A stretch of DNA of 64,000 nt from Anthracocystis setariae (lineage: Eukaryota > Basidiomycota > Ustilaginomycetes > Ustilaginales > Ustilaginaceae): positions 868,001-932,000 of the forward strand of contig CAKMXJ010000039.1 in NCBI GenBank assembly GCA_928724745.1, read 5' to 3'. Below the pieces are notes generated by a model, which was not told where the DNA came from, searched no databases, and worked only from the letters and a program-made list of their open reading frames with translations. Position numbers and translations under genes: made by a program. The number at the start of each line of letters is the position of its first letter. Position 1 is the first letter of the stretch. Below, one piece after another: positions 39,101 to 47,400 of this stretch.

Positions 39101-40813
39101 TTCGCTTCGCTTGACGCCTTTCTGCACGCCGAGGTGGCAGATGAGGAGGCCAGGCATGGGTGGGAACAGGCTTCTCTGGCTGCGATCCAGGCCAATGTCC
39201 AAGTGTTGCTGCAGAGGGGGAAGCAAAGAGAATCGACACAGACTCGGCTCCTGCAGGTGGCCAAGCAGGTGAGGAGCGAGGCAGCGGTGAAACACGGCGG
39301 CGGTAAAATCACGCTCCAGATGCGAGCAAGTCAGCAGATGCTTGCTTCCTTGTTCAGCGACGCCGTCCACGAAGGCAGTGTCAGCGCGGCTGGTGAAAAT
39401 CTGGAAGCCATCAAGAGCCTTGCGAAGTCGCGTGAGGATGTGGCACAGAGTCTCGATACCGCACTCTACCACCTGCGCGAGGTCCACCTTTCCATCCATG
39501 CGGCAGAGTCTGATGTTCAAGAGCTCATGATGTCGCTTAGCAAGGACGTCGTCGCTGCGCTGTGCAACTTGTTCAGCCGTGCCACGCTCGCCCAGAAGTC
39601 CGACAGCGACACGAAGCTCGCCGGAGCCGCCGCCGAAGTTGCTTTCGAACTCGTGCGTTGCATCGAGGCATGCGGCTTCAAATCGTCGACGTCGGAATCA
39701 TCGAGGGCCTCGGCGGTGGCAGCGTGTTTGGCGTACTCGGCACTGCTCGCATCGATGCCCGCACTGTCCGAGCAGAGAAAGGGCGTCGAAGGGGTCCAAC
39801 GTTTCATCTCGCGTCTTGAAGCCGAAACTTACGACACTACGCTCTCGCACCTGCTCAGCGCCCTGCGCACCACCGTCGGCAGCACGGACATCGATCAAGC
39901 TACGGCAGTAGATGGCGACATCTCTGCGCTTATTCTCACCACAGGTTTTGTTCTCGGCTCGGCGCCGGAGGGCACCTCAAAGATCGCAAGTGTGCATCTC
40001 TCATCCCTCCTCGCCCTCCTCGCCGCCCCTTTGACGTTATACCACTCTGGGCTCATCCGTCTACGCACGATCGTAGCCTCGGTCTATGCACTCGAAGCCC
40101 TCACCAGCCACCACGCCATGCTGCTGCGCACCCAACACATGGCCTCGATCCTGCAGCTCGTCTCCACCCTCACAGGCCCCAGTATGGCCGACCATGCGTC
40201 ACCCACGCTCGTCGCGCTTCCCCGAGCCCAACTCGACACGATGCGCAGCCGGATCTTTGTCGGCATCGTGACTTGTCTCAGCTCGCTGATGCGGTTGCGT
40301 CAAGACCTGGTGCTCTCCTTTTTGCCGCAATTAGGCGCGCTGTTGGCGAGACTGTGTACGCTGTTCCGACGTTTGCGCGCCAATGCGTCGGGGTTGCAGA
40401 AGCGGCAACTTCGACGCGACCTTCCCGCATGGCTCGACCCGGAACTCACCTCGGCGCTCGGCGCTTCGGTTGAGGCGCGCGCGCTGTCGCGTCTGCTCTC
40501 GCAACTGGTTACCAAAAACGTATCGTTGAAAACACCCGCGGTAGGGGATGTCAAGGCACAGAGTCTCGCGAGACCGTTCTCGAAGCACGCAACGTATGTG
40601 CTTGTGGCGTACCTCAGAAGTCTCACCGATGGCGGATGCGTGGTGGAACCCCCGGTGAGGGCGGAGGTGGAGGTCGGGTTATTGACGGTGTGTGAGATCA
40701 TGGGACAGCATCAGCGGGATGCAGCGATGGTAGGGTTGTTGGATGCAGGTGGGAGGGTGTTGATGAAGCGGATTTGGGGTGAGTATGAGAAGGCGAGGTA
40801 TAAGGGTCAGTAA
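36140..40813 (+). CDS. URB2: Ribosome biogenesis protein Urb2/Npa2
   Basis: Nucleolar protein of 27S pre-rRNA processing and early 60S assembly. The 1557-aa product is all-helical and repeat-like, as is usual for Urb2. The diagnostic part is the C-terminal Urb2/Npa2 domain (about residues 1290-1557): RTIVASVYALEAL, IFVGIVTCLSSLMRLRQDLVLSF, a FRRLRA segment, RALSRLLSQLVTK, FSKHATYVLVAYLRSL, EVEVGLLTVCEIM and a terminal RVLMKRIWGEYEKARYKG. The length is in the usual range for fungal Urb2. The ATG at 36140 begins a Thr/Ser-rich N-terminus. Single exon. Its stop is 99 bp from the CTF8 stop, in convergent orientation. Confidence 0.85.
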   Translation: MPTATRSDAVAGPSSTAKPSMSALSSASISTSEQLVKALRVLQPPANNVTKIDIASEAWQSVSFFVPKKAELLSQWVLEHLCSSLKASTTSSAQATPSKAKNKTKQQPHPSPSGSSELDLKSWDLLAAIVSAQIDTNSALSEAAKRSWLSHLASTQPVVALAGAFAKQLAQSPSLSQQDRQSLLSSASVSLAKLLLPATSRTAATNIEEATDAIQAWLDFLTQIRSSVEMSTVHIILSAIVTTWTTTLQYGSNAKRNHQHFCANALPSLLRALHSLSGVQEHPLLTLVKHVAADSLFTDNVQRSMLQAGRSAEVTDSPTWKQTKASSKGVVQQLASYLKDQQLDEATLGSLTILTDLLYAKLSRSEALNSIAGSSSTTSASVREAQLALVRKTILSEWLFPLLPFLVTSADSPRRPQRAAARRGILETIEKHALYLLGCDEAQEWRSLFVSLFDSIKNELRQVALDVTPSAQSEIAYHFGSLTSLWRLEKAVVEDELVFILAMVAVQPVSKQALWKQEELRPSTTAALQFFRAVASIDVRFRTIPTLINAVLGSISAAAELDPDSLLSSCLFTSQSFLAELGKLCRDNVTPMQVPDLINRLSTLSHNLHSVLGEAEPKAKKQRTTSAKPGYALASTSTALVVHLQIAAQVLQSVNLAPTLRPRSIAAAEQLHTRLLLPCLDACLASTRSSAAYAIAAAALRVRQALLSEKWRYDPSEPVKLDGSLPIESLSCLETALDERADSLVELLAQSQNLGSDLCQLQFQILQSLLQRAERDAFLGLTKSWYCQLLSNESSAVNQLVKELSSTRDAGSEWKGCGWSIRDRDELVQVFWMAVVTRWAPLFESLANPLIMSMLAATVVSTAKPSTDSAIHYITSVALRNASFLELPKWRKTIVTIISQQLSSTGAVEPRLAATAPLWITPAEWVNRTARGPLLAKLLALDRDIASTKSNQTAAKVDAKSWTQLRTLLARVHVEYATETDVSDDDMFASLDAFLHAEVADEEARHGWEQASLAAIQANVQVLLQRGKQRESTQTRLLQVAKQVRSEAAVKHGGGKITLQMRASQQMLASLFSDAVHEGSVSAAGENLEAIKSLAKSREDVAQSLDTALYHLREVHLSIHAAESDVQELMMSLSKDVVAALCNLFSRATLAQKSDSDTKLAGAAAEVAFELVRCIEACGFKSSTSESSRASAVAACLAYSALLASMPALSEQRKGVEGVQRFISRLEAETYDTTLSHLLSALRTTVGSTDIDQATAVDGDISALILTTGFVLGSAPEGTSKIASVHLSSLLALLAAPLTLYHSGLIRLRTIVASVYALEALTSHHAMLLRTQHMASILQLVSTLTGPSMADHASPTLVALPRAQLDTMRSRIFVGIVTCLSSLMRLRQDLVLSFLPQLGALLARLCTLFRRLRANASGLQKRQLRRDLPAWLDPELTSALGASVEARALSRLLSQLVTKNVSLKTPAVGDVKAQSLARPFSKHATYVLVAYLRSLTDGGCVVEPPVRAEVEVGLLTVCEIMGQHQRDAAMVGLLDAGGRVLMKRIWGEYEKARYKGQ

Positions 40814-40912
40814 GTGCGTGTGGAGTGTGATTGCAATCAAAAGGAGAGTTGCCGGATGTTGGATGCGATTGAGGGGGAGTGTACAGTGTGGTGTGCGTGA
40901 TTGAATGGGAAG

Positions 40913-41638
40913 CTATGTGGTTGGCGTAGGGTCCAGACGAACGATGGGTTCAGGACGTTTGGAAAACAGGATCTTGCGTTTGATTACGCTGACTACATCG
41001 TAGTACACTGCGGTTTGATGATCTTCCATCCCCTCCTCATCCTCCTCCTCCTCGTCATCGTCGTGGTTGTTGTCTTGCTGGGCGTTATCGTGAATGTGAT
41101 TTTCGTCGATATCCTTCAACTCGCTTCCCCTTGCCAGAGTGTTGGGCTTGCTCGGTGTTGGCCTGGGTGGACTTGAGCTGAAATCCAACGCATCTCGACC
41201 TCTCCTTTCCCCAGGCGGCGGTGGACTCGCACTCTCTCCGCATCTTGACCTCTTGACCATCCTCATGACTTGCTCCTCGGCGCCTCTCTTCCCCTTGGCG
41301 GCGTCGGACTCGGTCCACACGGACTTGGCCTTATCCTGCCTCACCTTCCTCTCGAGCACGGCGAGCGGTTTGACAAGGTTGACCAGCTTGCCCTCGAGTC
41401 GATGGTGCGAGATCATAAGCACGGGTCGATCGGGACGGGTAGATTCGAACGATAGGGTGCCGAGCGTCTGACCACCGGTGGCGGCTTGGTTTTCGATTTC
41501 CAGCGAGCCCTGCAGCTCGATCAGGATCAGCTCGCCATTCGGAGTAAGCGCAGTTAGTGCAGACGGTGCGGCAGAGAGGGGCTGACTTGGAAGCGGAGCC
41601 GCACTGAGCGCTGATGGGAGGTTCAGATGGATGCGCAT
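40913..41638 (-). CDS. CTF8: Ctf8 subunit of the alternative clamp loader
   Basis: Ctf8 pairs with Dcc1 and Ctf18-RFC to load PCNA and support sister-chromatid cohesion. Family motifs in the 241-aa protein: GELILIELQGSLEI, QTLGTLSFES, RPVLMISHHRLEGKLVNLVKPLAVLERK and the C-terminal IKRKILFSKRPEPIV. Between them lies a 100-residue hydrophilic insertion (Lys/Arg/Pro, then an acidic DDDEEEEDEEG run). Yeast Ctf8 is about 133 aa, so the insertion explains the size. I start at the ATG at 41638 (MRIHLNLPS); an in-frame ATG at 41836 would add 66 residues without family similarity. Single exon. Confidence 0.9.
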   Translation of the reverse strand: MRIHLNLPSALSAAPLPSQPLSAAPSALTALTPNGELILIELQGSLEIENQAATGGQTLGTLSFESTRPDRPVLMISHHRLEGKLVNLVKPLAVLERKVRQDKAKSVWTESDAAKGKRGAEEQVMRMVKRSRCGESASPPPPGERRGRDALDFSSSPPRPTPSKPNTLARGSELKDIDENHIHDNAQQDNNHDDDEEEEDEEGMEDHQTAVYYDVVSVIKRKILFSKRPEPIVRLDPTPTT

Positions 41639-42289
41639 ATTCTTGTTTGGTCGCGAATGGGCGTTGACGTCAAGGAGAACAAGTCGCACCCAGGCAGGGT
41701 GAGTGAGTTGAGATTGTGTTACTTTTCCGCAATCCGAAAAAATGAAAAGTGGGCACACACAACTGTTGCAGCGCGTCGTGCTATTAATAACGAGGCTCGC
41801 GTTAATTGCCTCCTCGTTCAGATCCAAGGTTCGCATGCGCTATGTGACTGTACTGTGAGTACTGTACCGGCGTCTGGCCACAGGAGTCAACTGAGACCGC
41901 ACCTGCACAGACCAGCTCACATGCTGCCTGCCTAGTCACGCTATCGAAGCAACTTCCACGTTATCACTTTGGCACCCATCAATCACTTTATGAGTTGCAA
42001 AACCAACCATGTTACGGCTGCAAATTTCACCTTATAGCTTGATTCTCACGTTATGCTCAGTCTCCACGGATCAATTTGCAAAACCGCGCCAAGTTCTGCA
42101 CAAACGAATATATCGTCGAGTGAACTTCAGCACACCTTGAGGGGGGGGGGGGGGGGGAGATCAGACACACAGTGAGAGGGGTTGAGAGAGGGTATAATTG
42201 TGTATTTCTGTGGATTGGGGATATCGGTGAAACGTTTAGGCTAGTTCGCACTAGAACTCTTTCAGTGGCAACATTTGAGCTCGCACAAG
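41639..42289. other. Intergenic, CTF8 promoter side / APH-like 3' side
   Basis: Holds the CTF8 promoter and the APH-like 3' region. A TACTGTAC word lies at 41860-41867, with a related ACTGTACTGT just before it. The region from 41940 on is AT-richer than the flanks. No gene seen. Confidence 0.4.
42141..42157. repeat. G17 homopolymer
   Basis: Seventeen consecutive guanines, flanked by AGATC and GAGAG sequence. It could form a G-quadruplex, or its length could be inaccurate. Confidence 0.9.
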
Positions 42290-43078
42290 CTACGACTGCT
42301 TCGCAGCGAGCTTAATGCACAGGTCTCCGTAGTCTCGGGGCCTCAGGATCTCCGTACCGATGCACACCTGGTTCTGTGGATGAAGAAAGTAAAGAGGGCT
42401 AAGTTGGCGAGGGTAGTAGCCGGCGTACTCCCAGTCGATGATGCAAACGACCACAGGCTTGGTGGGGTGGACTAGTACATTCAGTCTGCTCATGTCTCCA
42501 TGTTGCAGAGAGTGTCTGTCCTTCGGCCTGAACGTGTCCCACACGACGACCTTAGCGAACTCGGCATCGGACAACGCAAGCCTCGCGGGCGTAATGAGAG
42601 GGCCAGCTAGCCCGCTAGGCTCGGATCTCGTCAGTGACCTAAGCTGCGCCACATAGGCCTCCGTCTGTGATATGCAGGCTTGAATGTCGCCGCGGTCAGT
42701 CAGTTCACTCATTGGTCGAGACTCGATGTACCTGAGCACGATGTAAGGGTTAGACTCGCAGTCTGAGAAGGCGATGACCTCAGGCACTGGAACCGAGGTC
42801 TCGCGGGCTACAAGATGGATAGCTTGATGCTCGTTACGAAGTCTGGCGATACACCTTGAAACCACGAGACTTCCATGGCGGTAGTTCCATACCTCATCGT
42901 CTACACGAGGCAATTTCGCAAAGCATGTGTCCGTGCCTATGACGACCTTGGCATAGATCCTCTCGTAAGAGCAGTAGGAGTGGATCACGTTCACGTAGGG
43001 TGAAAGGGACGCAAGGCGCTCAGCCACCTGGCTTGAAGTCCAGGCTTCAGTTCGAGCCGATACATGGTCCTTTGACAT
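42290..43078 (-). CDS. Aminoglycoside phosphotransferase (APH)-fold small-molecule kinase
   Basis: A protein kinase-like fold enzyme of the APH/choline kinase superfamily, whose fungal members have mostly unknown substrates. The 262-aa protein shows the catalytic loop SLQHGDMSRLNVLVHP (HGD...N) and the metal-binding IIDWEYAGYYP, plus an N-lobe lysine in CFAKLPRV and RLRNEHQAIHLV for the helix-C glutamate. PYIVLRYIESRPMSEL is the hinge. The C-lobe is short. The start is the ATG at 43078 (MSKDHVSA); the frame is open further upstream without an ATG. Codon use and surrounding DNA are less GC-rich than the neighbours, which may mean rapid evolution or a lineage-specific gene. A perfect 26-bp palindrome ends 16 bp before the start. 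Resistance to antibiotics should not be inferred from the fold name. Confidence 0.85.
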   Translation of the reverse strand: MSKDHVSARTEAWTSSQVAERLASLSPYVNVIHSYCSYERIYAKVVIGTDTCFAKLPRVDDEVWNYRHGSLVVSRCIARLRNEHQAIHLVARETSVPVPEVIAFSDCESNPYIVLRYIESRPMSELTDRGDIQACISQTEAYVAQLRSLTRSEPSGLAGPLITPARLALSDAEFAKVVVWDTFRPKDRHSLQHGDMSRLNVLVHPTKPVVVCIIDWEYAGYYPRQLSPLYFLHPQNQVCIGTEILRPRDYGDLCIKLAAKQS

Positions 43079-43093
43079 GGTTCCTTTAGCTTG

Positions 43094-43119
43094 TTGCGCG
43101 GGAATCGATTCCCGCGCAA
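43094..43119. repeat. Perfect 26-bp palindrome in the APH-like leader
   Basis: TTGCGCGGGAATC is followed immediately by its exact reverse complement, centred on TCGA at 43105-43108. It lies 16-41 bp upstream of the APH-like ATG. It may be a binding site for a dimeric regulator or, if transcribed, a 13-bp stem without loop that would hinder translation. Confidence 0.9.
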
Positions 43120-44409
43120 GACTTGGTCTGCGGTGTAGAAGAGATTGCTCAAGATGGAGAATTGAAGTCAAACAAGTAATGTAAAAATTTGAGAGCGAAA
43201 GAGATGGTGGTATTGAAGAAGGAGTTGACGACCAAAAATCGACAACAAATACCAAAATCCCAACAAAATGAGCCAAAAAATTGGAGATCGAGACGCCGCC
43301 AATCGGCTATCCCGAAACCCGGCTAAAGCTCGGATCCGGAACCAATCGACATCGGAGCCGAAGCCAAAGCCAAAGGCCGAGAACCAAAGTCTTGCTTTGA
43401 CGTCGCTGACAGCAGCCAAGGTATGCGAGGTGGCACCTGAGAATGCAAGAATTCAGATAGTATCGGTACCAACTCGATGGTTAGAGAGCTGACGTGGCCC
43501 CTAAGGTGGGCTCAAAAATCGAGCTAGCACCGCTGAATGTGCAAGGGTCCAAGTATTTACGCGCCGTGCCGGGTGAAGTTGGCTCAAAAAAGTAGTCAAA
43601 AAGTCAAAAATGTGACTTTGGAGAATTTGGACTCACGAAAAACCGCTTTTCTGGCGTAACAAAACCTGCCTAATACTGTAAAAATAGCGAAAGAGTTCTC
43701 TGTTGCGTCTGTTGTGTGTCTCTCTCTCTTGTGTGTGCGTGAGAAAGAGAGAGAGAGAGAAAGAGAGCGATCGAGAGACTGAGAGACTCAGCTTGGCCAC
43801 TGTCGTCAGACCCCCGGGTCCACCTGTTCGCCAAGGCAGTTGGGTGAATCGCTGTTAGCAAGCAAGCAAGCAAGCAAGCCGTGAAACAATTCCAACTCAT
43901 CCTTCGCTGCCTAGCTTTGAGCTCCCTCCTCCTCATCACCTCAACACCCCGGCTTTGGCCGTTCAGCAACCAACCAACCCACCGACGCAACCATCTACTG
44001 TTACTTCGATCGCAGCAGTTCTTTGCAATCGATCGCGCTCGGACGACGACGACGACGACGACGACGACGACAAGTCGAGCTTCTCCGGTTCTCAACAAGC
44101 TTCAGTCCTGGAGCTCTTTCATATACCACCCCGGTCCTATCTCATATACCAAGCAACGCTGCGACCGCTGCTTTCATACTACCAGTCCTGGACCCAATCC
44201 CGACCGCCATGATGAATTGATCTCCACCTCCAATCGGTCTTCGCCCTCTGTGGCCGTCCGAACGTACCCGCGGCCTATTCTATCCTTCCAGGTCCATCAA
44301 TGCACATCTAGCAAAACAGCTCAACCAGCCTTTTCGTACTGCTGACCCACGTAACCCTATAGATCGGACTTACGACTCAGGCAGCATCTCCTATCACATC
44401 ACAGCCACC
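43120..44409. other. 1.3-kb divergent region, APH-like / ASH-domain gene
   Basis: Rich in simple repeats: AG tract at about 43739-43768, AAGC units at about 43858-43880 and a GAC tract at 44041-44072. The 43270-43680 part is AT-richer and includes a short + frame (MSQKIGDRDAANRLS) with a Lys/Pro run and a GTATGC donor-like end at about 43421, but no following exon could be recognised. No transposon termini seen. Confidence 0.4.
44041..44072. repeat. (GAC)n trinucleotide repeat
   Basis: About ten GAC units in the region upstream of the 2104-aa gene. Confidence 0.9.
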
Positions 44410-47400
44410 ATGTCTGACAACACCTACCTGACCAAATCGCCTCGTTTCGCGATCGAGGAAGAGCCGGGCGACTCGCACTCTTCATGCGGCAAGAGCTGGG
44501 TCGGTGCCTTTGAGAGGGTGCTTGGAGACCGCCAAAGTCTTGCCGATGAACGTCCCTCCCGTCCAGCGGCAAAGTCTGTCGTTGCCACAAACCCTGTCAT
44601 TGGAGCCCGAGATGCGAGATCACTGTCGGCGCATCCCACGCTTGCCGAGGACCGTCTCTCCGAATCACGATCTGCCAATCCATCCAGAGCTGGAAGCTCC
44701 CATTCCGGTGGCCACGCCTCCCCATCTCTGCGCGCCATTGCAATTTCGGATGCAGCGATCGCTCCGCTCAGCGACAATGCCTCGGCCAACGGCCATATTC
44801 TCGGCAGTTCCGACGCAGACTACAATGGCGGTTCACTCACTCGCTTCCGCACCAACTCGTCCAGTGGCAGCATGTCGCTTGTCTCTTTGCCATCGTCCTC
44901 GGCTCCGTCCACACACATTGCCTCTTCCAGTACAAGTTACGGCGCCTCTTTGCAACCGACCTCAAAACCAGCTCCATTTTCACTTCACATCGGTCCACCT
45001 CAGCTTGCAGACACCGCAGACCTCCGAGTCCATTCGCAAGGCCCAGCACACATCTCGATCAACACCGTCGATTGTCTTCGCTTCGACCACAGCTATCTCA
45101 ACCATGCCCCTTGTGTTCATCACATCATGGTCACAAATCGTAGCGCAGATCGTAGTGCGCTCGTAAGGCTCGAAAGCGACTTGAGGCAAGGCTTGACGTT
45201 TATGCGTCGCAAGCGCACTGCTCCTCAAAATGAGTTTGAGCCCGTAGCTTGGCCTTCCAACAGCTTGGCCTGGGCCCAAAATGGAGGTTTCATCCCGTCC
45301 AATCTCAGGGGATGGAGGCATGTGCTCGCCAACCTCGAAAATGCCGATTCCTTCGTCCTTGCTCCGCTCCAGACTACCAAAGTCTACGTCGTGTTGCGAC
45401 CGACCGACTTTGTCGAAGAGGCCGAACCAGAACGGACCACCATCCAGTGGCCATACCAGGCACCGCTCTCCCCATCGGCACAAGCTATTTCGAATCAACT
45501 CGGCGAGGCTGGTTCAAGTGCCCTCGCCATCGCTCGCTCAGACTACGCAATGGTCACCTCGCCTGTCTCGACTCCTGCCGCGGTGGGCGATCGCGATCAC
45601 AGCACCTTCAGCGCTGGTGCCTCAGACCGCGAAAGCACCGGAAGTTTGACCGACGAGCCTGGATTGGTCTCGCCTCGCTCCGCTCCGGAGCTGCATGGCA
45701 GTCGCAACACTTCGCGCATCCAGACCGCGCGGCCGTTGCATTCTGCCTTTGGATTGAGAGGTAGCATCAGCGTCACGAGTTGGCCGTTGGCGTTCTCCGA
45801 AGGCGACAAAGATGGCTCCGCAGAGCAAGCACAGACCCATGCGCAGAGAGGAGCACAACCATCTTCGTCCACATCGGCTTCGACATCGTCTCGGCCTACT
45901 TCAGCCTACGGCACTCAAGCGCTCACAACCTCGGCTGGCTCGTCCGTCATCTCTGCATTGAGATCCCAGCCTGATGAGCGAGAAATCCAGAAGATCCGCA
46001 TTCCAGTTGCTGCGCAGTGCTGTCGACCCTTCATCGACGCTGCCATCTCTTCGCCCGCCTCGCTCGACACCACGCAGACCATGCATGGCTCAGCCATCTA
46101 TCTCGACTTTGGCGATGTCATCGTGGGTCAGACTCACGCACAGACTCTCACGCTGCGCAACTTGTCCGAGATCGATTGCTTTTGCCAGGTCAAGCTCGAA
46201 GAAGCCGACAACATGCTTCAGACGCCGCCCATCAGTCTCGTCCAAGCTGACACGGACGAGACGGTGCCCTCTGTCTGGGCCGGGGATCAGGAAGCTTCGG
46301 CATACCATCCTGTGGTCCTGGCAAAACTTGAGTCCAAGCAGATCAAGGTCTCTCTCAAGCCGCAAGAGCCCTGCCGCGATTACGAGCAGGTCTTGACCAT
46401 CACGAGTCTGCACAACAGTGCAAACAGCATCCGTGTCGTCATTCGAGCCAATATGCTCGGCACTGCCAAGGATGAAGCCCTCTCGGTGCTGTCGGGCGAC
46501 TACCTTGACTTTGGTGACTGCTATGGCGGACACTGGACCAAGCAGTTGCTGGTGCTAAAGAACAACGCCGACGTGCTTCTCGATGTCTCTTTTGGCGTTC
46601 AGAAGGGCTACGAGGTATTGTTCCAGCTCGCCGAATTGGCGCCGCAAGCCGAAGACGACACGCTCGATCCGGAAGATCTCCCGCCCAGCACCCATCTCAG
46701 CGAGCTCTCCCTATCGTGCGCAAGCACCGACGATCGCAGCCTCATGTCGTCTGGTGCCGAGAGCAGCAGTGCGGGGCTGGATCCTGACGGTGCGAACAGC
46801 GCCTTCGAGTACGGTCGTCAGAGTCTCACCGAAGAACAGCGCGCGACGGCTTCCGAGCTTGCCAAGACGCCGACACATCACGCGCAGGCAGCGGCGATCG
46901 AACCTCCCAGGCTGGAGCTTCCGGCAGCCGATGGTAGCGAGGCATGCCATCTGCTGGAAGCAAGACGGGGCAGTGCACAGACGGATGAGGATGGCGTCGA
47001 TGCATCGTCGGTCGCTTCTCAGGCAGGCTCTCGATCGAATTCGCCAGAGCTTGCCCCATTCAGCCCCCCTTCGCATCCTCCACTGAGCGCCGTACTTGCA
47101 TCATCGGCGGCGGAGGCAGCTCGCGCAAGCAAGGGCGAAGTGCCCCATCTCAATCTGATGGATCGTGTGCACTCCGCCGCTCGACCCCAGTCGCTCGCAT
47201 CGTATAGTGACTTTGATCAGGCCAGTGTGTCCACCAACCCCCAAAGTCACGCGTCCTCTGGGCTCGCCTCTCGACCTGATTCACGCGGGCGGCCAGCTGA
47301 GTCCGAAAGGCATGACGACGCCTACTCGGTGCGCTCGGCACACACCGCGCTGTCACTAGACAGCCGACCAGGGCCCTATCCGGCGGCCTCGTCTCATGCT

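Noticed and set aside
41639..41836. 66-residue N-terminal extension of CTF8
   Set aside because: It shows no family similarity and its composition is like intergenic DNA; the ATG at 41638 fits the family better.
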